A DNA stretch of 5,565 nucleotides from an uncultured Ilumatobacter sp. (GCA_938049325.1 CALICC010000074.1:1-5565), one strand, 5' to 3'; counted from the first letter of the stretch, positions 1 to 5,565 are shown. A program made the numbers and translations. The notes: generated by a model not told the origin, from the sequence alone.

Positions 1-1
1 C

Positions 2-340
2 GCCGAGAAGTTCTCCACCGATGACGACAAGCCGGTCAACTTCGTGTTCCACGGTGGCTCGGGCTCGAGTGCCGCTGAGATCGAAGAGGCGCTGAGCTAC
101 GGCGTCATCAAGATGAACATCGACACCGACCTCCAGTGGGCCTTCTGGGACGGCGTGCGCGGCTATGAGGCCGACAAGCACGACTATCTGCAGGGGCAAC
201 TGGGCAACCCCGACGGCGCGGATGCGCCGAACAAGAAGCACTACGACCCTCGCGTGTGGCTCCGTGCCGGCGAGGTCAGCTTCGTCGAGCGTCTCGAGCA
301 AGCGTTTCGCGAGCTCAACAACGTCGGCACGCTGGCGTAG
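2..340 (+). CDS. fbaA: Fructose-bisphosphate aldolase, class II (3' end only)
   Basis: This is the C-terminal 112 residues of a class II (zinc-dependent) fructose-bisphosphate aldolase, which interconverts fructose 1,6-bisphosphate with glyceraldehyde 3-phosphate and dihydroxyacetone phosphate in glycolysis and gluconeogenesis. The frame is open from the first base, so the 5' end lies outside the window. The GTG at 44 is an internal Val codon and not a start. Diagnostic segments are VNFVFHGGSGS (the His is the third Zn ligand of the family), YGVIKMNIDTD (substrate phosphate/DHAP-binding Asn and Asp), LQGQLGNPDG, PNKKHYDPRVWLRAGE, and a LEQAFRELN tail. These match the E. coli FbaA type (class IIA) nearly position for position, as far as I recall that sequence. 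The gene converges on dinG. Product identity is very secure; the class IIA symbol is by similarity. Confidence 0.95.
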   Translation, partial: AEKFSTDDDKPVNFVFHGGSGSSAAEIEEALSYGVIKMNIDTDLQWAFWDGVRGYEADKHDYLQGQLGNPDGADAPNKKHYDPRVWLRAGEVSFVERLEQAFRELNNVGTLA

Positions 341-389
341 GCGTTTCGCAGCCCGCTGATGGGCGCGCCTCCCGTTCTGGCCCACGGTT

Positions 390-406
390 GCGTCGGTTTC
401 CGACGC
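390..406. terminator. Candidate hairpin between convergent fbaA and dinG
   Basis: A perfect 7-bp inverted repeat, GCGTCGG (390-396) / CCGACGC (400-406), encloses a TTT loop. It sits about 50 bp after the aldolase stop and 44 bp beyond the dinG stop, between convergent genes, where a shared terminator would be expected. No T-tract follows on either strand, so it would be an atypical terminator. The rest of the 109-bp spacer shows nothing else I can support. Confidence 0.4.
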
Positions 407-449
407 TGACGTGGACCAGCACGGGTCGTTCGTCGGCGGAGCAGGGTTC

Positions 450-2327
450 TCAGGACGTGATCTTCTCGAGAAACGCTTCGACCTCGGAGCGGTGGCGCGT
501 GCGTTTCATCGGCGGCAGTGCCTTGACGATGTCCCAGCGGTAGTTCGCTTTGCCGAGTCGCGGGTCCATCACGGCGACGACGCCGGTGTCGGTGGCCGAG
601 CGGATCAGCCTGCCCGCCGCCTGAGCGAGCATCATCGACGCACGAGGGATGTCGATCTCACTGAACGCAGTTCGGCCGAGTTCATCGCGGCGCGCCGAGA
701 GCAATGGGTCGTCAGGTCGTGGGAACGGGATTCGGTCGATGACGACCAACGACAGTGTGCTGCCGGGCACGTCGACGCCTTGGAACAGACCGGCGGTCGC
801 GAAGAGGCAAGTGGCATCATCCTCGGCGAACGCGTTGACCAACGCGGTCTTGGGCATGTCGCGCTGCGTCAGAATCCGATTGTCGAGGCGCTCGCGCATC
901 TCTTCGGCAGCTTCGTCCATCGCGCGATAACTGGTGAACAGTGCGAGTGTGCGTCCACCTGCGGCATTGATGAGTGCTTCGAGTTCGTCGTTGGCCTTCG
1001 CACGAAAGTCAGGCGAATTGGGGTTCGGCAGATGAATCGCGCAGTAGAGCATCGAGTTGTTCTCGTAGTCGAACGGGCTCCCCACGTCTTCGGTGTCGAC
1101 GACATCTGGTGCGATGCCGACGCGGGCCGAAAGCGACGACGGAATCGTCGCGCTCGTCAGGATCGCGGTCCGTCGGTTCCACACCCCCTCGGTCATGGTC
1201 GGGCCGACATCGAGCGGTGCTACTTCCAGCCTCGGTGAGTCGCGTGATCCCGACACGAACGCGACGTACCCCTCGCGGCCTTCGATGGCGATGTCGAGTT
1301 GTTGGATCGACCGTCCGGTCATGGTCTGCGCGCGTAGCTTGCGCTGCTTCGCGTCCTCGTTGGTGGTTTCGATGGCCGCGAGCGAGTCGTTCGCACTGCC
1401 GAGCTTGAGTCGCGCGTCGCTCAGCCGATCCTGCACCGAGTCGGGGAGCGGCGTCGTCAGTCGCTCGCCGACGTGTTCGGACAGGCAGTCGCGGATCGAC
1501 TCGCCGAGTTCGGCGACCGAGCCAGTGAGGTCAGGGTCGTCAAGGATGCGGCGGATCGTGGCCGACAGTGCGACAAACCGTCCGGGGGAGATCTCGACCC
1601 CGACGGTGTCGCTCATGATGTCTTCGAGCACGTGCGCTTCGTCGAAGATCACGACGTCGTGGTCGGGGAGGATCGCGCCTTCGGCCGCGACGTTCAATCC
1701 GTACAGATGCGTGTTGACGACAACCACGTCGGCTGCCTGAGCTTTTCGGCGGGCCTGCTCGGCGAAGCAGGGGTCCCCGAGCGGACATCGTTCTGCCCCG
1801 GGGCACTCGTCGGAGCCGACGCTGACCGAACGCCACGCGTTGTCGGTCGGCGTCCAGTCGAGTTCGGCCTGGTCGCCGGTTGGGCTCGTTCCGGCCCAGT
1901 CTGCGAGCTTCTTGATCTCGGCCTTCGTGACGACGGCCATCTGGTCGAGCTCGAGCTCGCCCTGTGCCGGATTCGACATCTCCTTCAAACGTTGGAGGCA
2001 GACGTAGTTGCTTCGGCCTTTCAGAACAGCCCAGTCGAAGTCGACGCCGAGGTGCTCCGCGAGGAACGGAAGGTCCTTCGAGGCGAGCTGGTCTTGGAGT
2101 GCTTTGGTCGCGGTGGCGACAACCACGGACGACCCCGACGTCAACGCGGGGACCAGATAGGCGAGCGTCTTGCCGGTGCCCGTTCCGGCCTGCACGACCA
2201 GATGTCGCTTCTCGACGATCGCGTGTTCAACGAGCTGAGCCATCCGGTGTTGCCCGTCGCGCACTTCGCTCTCATCGAGTGCGGCGGTGACCCGGTCGAG
2301 TGCTGCGAGCGTGTCAGATTGGCTCAT
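450..2327 (-). CDS. dinG: ATP-dependent DNA helicase, DinG/XPD family, with Fe-S cluster
   Basis: This is a 625-residue superfamily 2 helicase of the DinG/XPD type, a 5'-3' helicase acting on forked DNA, D-loops and R-loops in repair and replication conflicts. Motifs in order: a Q-like RDGQ at 23-26; Walker A AGTGTGKT at 47-54; motif Ia ATATKALQDQ near 71-80; the four Fe-S cysteines C110, C175, C181 and C187, with the same spacing style as E. coli DinG; VVNTHLY at 203-209; DEAH at 229-232; LTSATI at 390-395; ALFTSY at 462-467; a motif V region FATAGLFQGVDVPG at 509-522; and motif VI QAAGRLIRS at 569-577. All key residues are present and no N-terminal exonuclease domain is fused, so length fits actinobacterial DinG. 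The ATG start overlaps the uppS stop as ATGA, implying translational coupling. The function is family-based and the exact substrate is unknown. Confidence 0.93.
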   Translation of the reverse strand: MSQSDTLAALDRVTAALDESEVRDGQHRMAQLVEHAIVEKRHLVVQAGTGTGKTLAYLVPALTSGSSVVVATATKALQDQLASKDLPFLAEHLGVDFDWAVLKGRSNYVCLQRLKEMSNPAQGELELDQMAVVTKAEIKKLADWAGTSPTGDQAELDWTPTDNAWRSVSVGSDECPGAERCPLGDPCFAEQARRKAQAADVVVVNTHLYGLNVAAEGAILPDHDVVIFDEAHVLEDIMSDTVGVEISPGRFVALSATIRRILDDPDLTGSVAELGESIRDCLSEHVGERLTTPLPDSVQDRLSDARLKLGSANDSLAAIETTNEDAKQRKLRAQTMTGRSIQQLDIAIEGREGYVAFVSGSRDSPRLEVAPLDVGPTMTEGVWNRRTAILTSATIPSSLSARVGIAPDVVDTEDVGSPFDYENNSMLYCAIHLPNPNSPDFRAKANDELEALINAAGGRTLALFTSYRAMDEAAEEMRERLDNRILTQRDMPKTALVNAFAEDDATCLFATAGLFQGVDVPGSTLSLVVIDRIPFPRPDDPLLSARRDELGRTAFSEIDIPRASMMLAQAAGRLIRSATDTGVVAVMDPRLGKANYRWDIVKALPPMKRTRHRSEVEAFLEKITS

Positions 2328-3043
2328 CGAGCCGGTGCCAGCTCGAGGGCGGCATCGAGCTCAGCGGCGTCGAAGTCTGGCCACGGTGCGTCGGTGAAGT
2401 AGATGGCCGCTCCCGCGGCCTGCCAGAGCAGGAAGTTCGACACGCGCCGTTCGCCACTGGTGCGGACCAGGATGTCGACCGGCGGCAGGTCAGGAAGGTA
2501 GAGATGGTCGGCGATCGACTCGGTGGTGACGCTGCCGGACTGACGAGCTTCGACAACCGCGTTGACCAACTCGGAACGGCCGCCATAGTCAAACGCGACG
2601 GTCAAGGTCATGCCCGTGTTCTGCGCGGTGTCGTTGATGGCTTTGCGGATGGCGCGCTGCACGTAGCGCGGCGTCTTGGCCTCATGGGAGTCGAACGGTC
2701 GACCAATCCATTGGATGCGAACGTTGAGTTCGTTGAGCTCGGCCACGCGGCCGAACAGCTTTTCGTGGAGGCCCAGAATGTGGGGAACCTCGGGCCGTGG
2801 GCGTCGCCAGTTCTCGGTCGAGAAGCCGAAAACCGTGAGATGCCCGATGTTTCGTTGGACGGCAACGCGTACCAGCCGGGCGAGATTCTCTTCACCCTCG
2901 GTGTGGCCGTCGGTGCGAGGAAGACCGCGCTGGCCCGCCCAGCGGCCGTTGCCGTCCATGATGCACGCCACGTGCAGCAGGGATTCGGGAGGCGAAGGCT
3001 CGAGCGACACGAAGGACGACGTTAGTAGGCCGAGCGTGCGCAC
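2324..3043 (-). CDS. uppS: Cis-prenyltransferase, catalytic-type subunit (UppS family) lacking the C-terminal RxG tail
   Basis: This 239-residue protein is of the undecaprenyl diphosphate synthase family, which condenses isopentenyl diphosphate units in cis onto an allylic diphosphate to make the lipid carrier for peptidoglycan and glycans. Visible catalytic set: HVACIMDGNGRWAGQRG with D30, N32, R34 and W35; R43 and H47; FSTENWRRPRPEV with N78, W79, R81 and E85; FDYGGRSELV at 151-160; and RTSGERRVSNFLLWQ with R194, E198 and R200. Two family features are missing. The Glu expected in the AELYF segment (E. coli E213) is A213 here (GAAIYFTD), and the protein stops at ALELAPAR without the usual RERRFGG tail. 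No other frame downstream restores that tail. The GTG start at 3043 gives 29 residues before the catalytic Asp, similar to E. coli (25); a GTG at 3010 is an alternative. It is cotranscribed with dinG (ATGA overlap) and divergent from a degenerate paralogue that retains the missing elements, so it may need that partner. Family is very secure; chain length of product is unknown. Confidence 0.92.
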   Translation of the reverse strand: MRTLGLLTSSFVSLEPSPPESLLHVACIMDGNGRWAGQRGLPRTDGHTEGEENLARLVRVAVQRNIGHLTVFGFSTENWRRPRPEVPHILGLHEKLFGRVAELNELNVRIQWIGRPFDSHEAKTPRYVQRAIRKAINDTAQNTGMTLTVAFDYGGRSELVNAVVEARQSGSVTTESIADHLYLPDLPPVDILVRTSGERRVSNFLLWQAAGAAIYFTDAPWPDFDAAELDAALELAPAR

Positions 3044-3074
3044 AATCGGCTATCAGGCGTGGAATGATGGAGAC

Positions 3075-3677
3075 GTGCCACTACGTCCGACTACGAGCGC
3101 GCGCCAAGTTGCGGTCCCCGAGGTCGATCCGACGCGCCAGTTCCTCCGTCACGTGATGATCGTCGGTGGGACGCTCGGCGACTGGGATGACCTCGGCGTC
3201 AGGCGTTGGGACGAACGTGTTGCCGAGTTGGGAGTCGTCGCCGCGAACGCGGGAGCGTCGTTCCTCACGTTGCGCGCATTCGAACCCGGGGTCCGACCGA
3301 GCACGAGCGAGCGTTGGGAACGCGTCGTCGACGGGTGCCACGTGATCATCGACCCGTGTGGTGACGGCCGAGAGCGCTTTGCAGACGCGCTCGCGCACTT
3401 GCCGCTCGACGAGCCAGTGAACGAAGCAACCGTGTCGGAGATGCTGTACGAGCCCGCCGACTGCGAACCCGATCTGATCGTCGTCCTCGGCGAGCCGACG
3501 CGTCTTCCGCCGTCGTTGGTCTGGGAACTCGCGTACGGCGAACTCGTGTTTCGTCCGATGGCGTGGCACGAATTGTCGACCGACCATCTCGTCGAGGCAA
3601 TCGCCGACTTCGCGCGGCGCGAGCGCCGGTTCGGTGGACTCGACGAGTCCTCGAAGTCCGATGAGTCCGTCGGCTGA
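3075..3677 (+). CDS. Degenerate cis-prenyltransferase paralogue; proposed NgBR-like non-catalytic subunit
   Basis: This 200-residue protein is a diverged UppS homologue that cannot be catalytic alone. Its start, RHVMIVGGTLGDW (25-37), aligns with the family's RHVAIIMDGNGRW, but the catalytic Asp is G32, the Asn is L34 and the Arg is D36. The next stretch, VVAANAGASFLTLRAFEP (54-71), fits the helix-strand preceding the ENW motif, yet the ENW motif, the central GGR segment and the RTGGE motif are absent. The end is well conserved: VWELAYGELVF (149-159, with E156 at the position of E. coli E213) and FARRERRFGG (179-188), which is the RxG motif. A short acidic/Ser-rich tail follows. GTG at 3075 is chosen because a GGAG lies just upstream (3069-3072) and homology begins about 25 residues later; the open frame further upstream is antisense to uppS. 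recO follows after 3 bp. Homology is clear by eye; the partner role is inference from its complementarity with the divergent uppS. Confidence 0.85.
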   Translation: MPLRPTTSARQVAVPEVDPTRQFLRHVMIVGGTLGDWDDLGVRRWDERVAELGVVAANAGASFLTLRAFEPGVRPSTSERWERVVDGCHVIIDPCGDGRERFADALAHLPLDEPVNEATVSEMLYEPADCEPDLIVVLGEPTRLPPSLVWELAYGELVFRPMAWHELSTDHLVEAIADFARRERRFGGLDESSKSDESVG

Positions 3678-3680
3678 TTC

Positions 3681-4409
3681 GTGAGTGGGCTGTACCGCGA
3701 CGTCGGGGTAGTTCTACGTACCTACAAGTTGGGTGAATCGGACCGCATCGTCGTCATCCACACGCAGGAGAATGGCAAGGTACGCGCCGTCGCGAAAGGT
3801 GTTCGGCGGACCAAGTCGAAGTTCGGGGCGCGCTTGGAGCCGATGAGTCACGTGAAGCTGCTGTTGTATCGAGGCCGTCAGCTCGACATCGTGAGCCAGG
3901 CCGATGCAGTCGAGCCGTTGTCGCCCATGTTGAGCTCGCTCGACCGCGCGTCGCAGGGCCTCGCAGCGTTGGAAGCAGTCGACCAATTGTCGCTCGAACG
4001 CGAACCGAACGAGCGGCTCTACAAGATGCTGGTGGGCGTGCTTCGCACCATCGCCGCCAAGCCGTCGCCGTTGAACGTGCCGGCGTTCTATTGGAAGCTG
4101 CTCGCGAACGAAGGTCTTCGCCCGGAGTTGGGCCACTGCGTCAGGTGCGGCGACGGCGAACCAGCGGCGCAACTGGTGGCATTCGACCTCAACGAAGGTG
4201 GCGTCTTGTGCCGATCATGCCGGTCGGGTCAGTCGATCAGCACTGACGGTCTCGACCTGCTTCGTGACATCCTCGGCGGGCGGCTCCAGGCAGCGCTCGA
4301 CCGCGATCAGTCGCCGGCCACACACGAGGTTGCTGCGTTGGCGACGAAGGCACTCGAATTCCAGATCGAGCGGCGCCTCAAGGCCGTGGCGATGTTCGAA
4401 GAGCACTGA
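3681..4409 (+). CDS. recO: DNA repair protein RecO
   Basis: This 242-residue recombination mediator works with RecR (and RecF) to load RecA on SSB-coated single-stranded DNA in gap repair, and anneals complementary strands. The N-terminal OB fold is recognisable (about 1-80): YRDVGVVLRTYKLGESDRIV, then KVRAVAKGVRRTKSKFGARLEP, a basic stretch typical of RecO, and LDIVSQADAVEPL. The C-terminal part is helical and carries the zinc-binding cysteine pairs C153/C156 (CVRC) and C177/C180 (CRSC), with FDLNEGGVLC between them. The length is normal for the family. It starts with GTG 3 bp after the stop of the degenerate prenyltransferase gene, with no clear Shine-Dalgarno, so translation probably depends on the upstream gene. 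In mycobacteria recO is also next to uppS, which supports the locus being ancestral. The stop codon lies inside a terminator-like hairpin. Confidence 0.95.
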   Translation: MSGLYRDVGVVLRTYKLGESDRIVVIHTQENGKVRAVAKGVRRTKSKFGARLEPMSHVKLLLYRGRQLDIVSQADAVEPLSPMLSSLDRASQGLAALEAVDQLSLEREPNERLYKMLVGVLRTIAAKPSPLNVPAFYWKLLANEGLRPELGHCVRCGDGEPAAQLVAFDLNEGGVLCRSCRSGQSISTDGLDLLRDILGGRLQAALDRDQSPATHEVAALATKALEFQIERRLKAVAMFEEH

Positions 4410-4427
4410 GCCCGACGGGCTCAGTGC
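4403..4427. terminator. Perfect hairpin shared by convergent recO and the LPETG gene
   Basis: A perfect inverted repeat with 12-bp arms, GCACTGAGCCCG (4403-4414) and CGGGCTCAGTGC (4416-4427), is centred on A4415. It would fold with about 11 pairs and a GAC loop. The recO TGA (4407-4409) is inside the left arm, and the opposing gene's stop (4434-4436) is 6 bp beyond the right arm. The position between convergent ends and the high GC suggest a bidirectional terminator. There is no long T-tract on either strand, as is common in actinobacterial terminators. Confidence 0.75.
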
Positions 4428-4433
4428 ACCGGC

Positions 4434-4874
4434 TCAGTCGAAGCGGATACGACGACGCGACACACCGACTGCGAACGCACCGAGTGCGATCATCAGGCCC
4501 GCGGACACACCGAGCGTGAGGTTCGAGCCAGTTTCGGGGAGAACGTCCTGAGGATCGGGGTCGCCCGAACCAGGAATCGTCGTCGCCGGTGCCGGAGCGA
4601 CCGTCGTGGTGGTTTCGGGTTCGATCGGCAACACATCGCCGGTTGTCGTCGTGGGAGCGACGGTGGTGGCGGGCGCCGCGGTGGTGGCGGGCGCTTCGGT
4701 TGTTGTCGTCTCGGGTGCCTCGGTCGTGGTGGTTTCCGGCGCTTCGGTGGTCGTCGGCGCGACAGTGGTCGGCGGCGCTGTGGTCACCGTGGAGGCGGAT
4801 GCGACCGATCCAAGGCTGAACGTGGCGAGGCCTCCGATGACGACGGCGGAAGCGAAAGCGGATTGAATTTTCAT
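4434..4874 (-). CDS. Secreted Thr/Pro/Glu-rich LPETG cell-wall protein, stalk only
   Basis: This 146-residue precursor begins with a Sec signal peptide (MKIQSAFASAVVIGGLATFS..., likely cut after ASA near residue 27). Residues 28-108 are low complexity, dominated by Thr, Pro, Ala and Glu, with tandem units of the form ETTTTEAP at about 41-62. The C-terminus is a sortase sorting signal: LPETG at 112-116, a hydrophobic segment at about 119-138, and the basic tail RRRIR. The mature protein would therefore be an extended, possibly glycosylated stalk of about 85 residues on the wall, with no globular domain visible. The start ATG is supported by a GAGG upstream at 7-nt spacing. No sortase gene lies in the window, so covalent anchoring is inferred; the LPETG helix could alternatively act as a membrane anchor. 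Function is unknown. Confidence 0.85.
   Translation of the reverse strand: MKIQSAFASAVVIGGLATFSLGSVASASTVTTAPPTTVAPTTTEAPETTTTEAPETTTTEAPATTAAPATTVAPTTTTGDVLPIEPETTTTVAPAPATTIPGSGDPDPQDVLPETGSNLTLGVSAGLMIALGAFAVGVSRRRIRFD
4689..4754 (-). repeat. Short tandem coding repeat (ETTTTEAP-type units)
   Basis: Within the LPETG protein, residues 41-62 read as near-identical TTTEAPE units repeated about three times, with imperfect DNA copies seen on the + strand as recurring GGTGCCTCGGTCGT / GGCGCTTCGGTGGT-like stretches. Codons differ between units, so the repeat is kept at the protein level more than at the DNA level. Such arrays can vary in copy number between strains. Confidence 0.7.
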
Positions 4875-4934
4875 GGAGATGCCTCGAGAGTTGGCGGGAT
4901 CGGACTGGCAGTTGCAGACTCGAATTGTCGGCTT

Positions 4935-4962
4935 TGCATAGATTAACGCGTTGCTCGGACAA
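4935..4962 (-). promoter_or_regulatory. Candidate sigma-70-type promoter for the LPETG gene
   Basis: Read on the - strand, a TTGTCC (-35 like, 4957-4962) is separated by 16 nt from TATGCA (-10 like, 4935-4940). This lies in the most AT-rich stretch of the divergent spacer and would give a leader of roughly 50 nt before the ATG at 4874. Both hexamers are imperfect, so this is a candidate only. I found no convincing promoter for the opposite gene starting at 5066. Confidence 0.35.
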
Positions 4963-5065
4963 AAGGTGACACCGTGGGAACGCTCGAGCCGATGGGCACA
5001 TTGGCGAATTGAGTCAATCCGATGACGGCCGGAACCGGACCGAGCCGTGGGGCGTCCAAAGCCGC

Positions 5066-5565
5066 ATGAAACGCAGCATCGTGAACAAGAGAATGGCGGC
5101 CGTCGTGGCAGCCGGGGTGATCCTCGCGTCGTGTGGATCAGACAGTGACGGATCTGACTCGTTGACGGAAGACACCGTCCTGCTCGACTCGGGAAGAGCG
5201 GGTGATGGCGCCGATGGCGAGCTCGAGTTCACCGAGGAACCAGCGACCACCGAATCGATGCAGGACTCCGACGAGTCCGATGCCATGGGGGAGGAGAGCG
5301 ACGAAACGGACGGAGCGACGAGCGAACTCGACTCCGGCACACCCGCATCGTCGCATGACCAAGAGGCTGACTTCGACAGCAGTGACGAAGCGTCCGAGCC
5401 TCAGGAGGAGACCGGAAGCGACACCGGTGGGCTGTTCGAAGACGAGCCGCCCGTCGACGATGCCGAGGCGGACGAACCGGTTGTCGACAACCGATTCGAG
5501 GACTACGGATACCGCGACTTCATCGAGACCTCCGACGACCCGCTGTCGACCTTCGCCTTGGATGT
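5066..5565 (+). CDS. vWA-domain lipoprotein, YfbK-like (5' part; runs off the window)
   Basis: The open frame continues to the window end (166 codons seen). The N-terminus is a lipoprotein signal peptide, MKRSIVNKRMAAVVAAGVILASC, with lipobox L-A-S-C and lipidated C23. Residues 24-141 form a linker very rich in Asp and Glu (about 43 acidic residues and a single Arg by hand count), plus Ser, Gly, Thr and Pro. From about 142 the sequence NRFEDYGYRDFIETSDDPLS followed by TFALD appears; this resembles the conserved start of YfbK-type von Willebrand factor A proteins (the FVDTAxDPLSTFALDVDTASY region), so the vWA domain should follow outside the window. ATG 5066 gives a good signal peptide; GTG 5081 is an alternative. 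The protein would be membrane-anchored with an exposed domain. The lipoprotein call is secure; the vWA call rests on about 15 residues. Confidence 0.8.
   Translation, partial: MKRSIVNKRMAAVVAAGVILASCGSDSDGSDSLTEDTVLLDSGRAGDGADGELEFTEEPATTESMQDSDESDAMGEESDETDGATSELDSGTPASSHDQEADFDSSDEASEPQEETGSDTGGLFEDEPPVDDAEADEPVVDNRFEDYGYRDFIETSDDPLSTFALD

Noticed and set aside
362..369. GGCGCGCC palindrome
   Set aside because: An 8-bp palindrome is expected by chance in such GC-rich DNA and has no associated context.
411..1238. Long + strand open frame (275 codons) opposite dinG
   Set aside because: It lies antisense to well-conserved dinG motifs, and its product is Arg-rich with no recognisable domain. 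GC-rich genes commonly leave the opposite frame open.
2300..2340. Possible frameshift that truncated the uppS C-terminus
   Set aside because: I read the two other frames past the stop. Neither encodes anything like RERRFGG; one meets a stop and the other is dinG. The missing tail appears genuine.
1473..2402. Long + strand open frame (309 codons) opposite dinG and the uppS end
   Set aside because: Same reason: it mirrors the Walker A, Fe-S and DEAH coding region of dinG, and no independent start signal or domain is seen.
2676..3074. Upstream in-frame extension of the degenerate prenyltransferase
   Set aside because: This stretch is antisense to the conserved uppS N-terminal half and has shadow-like Arg/Ser-rich composition. 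Family homology begins only after 3140, so GTG 3075 is preferred.
4689..4754. CRISPR-like spacing in the repeated stretch
   Set aside because: The units are short, directly tandem, coding and without unique spacers.
4606..4866. Val/Ser/Gly-rich + strand open frame opposite the LPETG gene
   Set aside because: It is the reverse complement of the Thr/Pro/Glu repeat; the repeated VVVSGASV is an artefact of that.
5008..5018. ATTGAGTCAAT palindrome in the divergent spacer before the lipoprotein gene
   Set aside because: It could be an operator, but the arms are only 5 bp, it is not repeated, and no promoter elements are clear next to it.

Overview
The window is a GC-rich bacterial chromosome segment with almost no non-coding DNA. 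It most likely comes from an actinobacterium of the Acidimicrobiia / Ilumatobacter type. That placement is inferred from the codon bias toward G/C in third positions, GTG starts, the uppS-recO neighbourhood known from Actinobacteria, and a Thr/Pro-rich LPETG surface protein. I have no species-level evidence.

Layout from left to right: (1) the 3' end of a class II fructose-bisphosphate aldolase gene on the + strand; (2) a convergent intergenic spacer with a small hairpin; (3) dinG and (4) a catalytic-type cis-prenyltransferase gene (uppS family), both on the - strand and coupled by an ATGA stop/start overlap; (5) a 31-bp divergent gap; (6) on the + strand, a degenerate cis-prenyltransferase paralogue of 200 residues, followed after 3 bp by (7) recO; (8) a strong perfect hairpin that contains the recO stop codon; (9) on the - strand, a secreted Thr/Pro/Glu-rich LPETG protein; (10) on the + strand and running off the window, a lipoprotein with an extremely acidic linker and the beginning of a YfbK-like von Willebrand factor A protein.

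The main result is the pair at 2324-3677. The - strand protein keeps the catalytic Asp/Asn/Arg/His/Trp set of undecaprenyl diphosphate synthase. It lacks the C-terminal RxG tail and has Ala where the family has a conserved Glu (E. coli Glu213). The + strand protein has lost the catalytic Asp, Asn and Arg but keeps exactly those two missing elements, the Glu in AYGELVF and the tail RERRFGG. This is the division of labour known from the eukaryotic DHDDS/NgBR (Rer2/Nus1) enzymes, in which the pseudo-subunit donates its C-terminal RxG motif across the dimer interface. I propose that this locus encodes a bacterial heteromeric cis-prenyltransferase, presumably making the polyprenyl carrier lipid for cell-wall synthesis. 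Each half is transcribed with a DNA-repair gene (dinG on one side, recO on the other).

The right end holds two cell-surface genes, divergently transcribed from a 191-bp spacer: a stalk-like sortase-type protein and a vWA lipoprotein.
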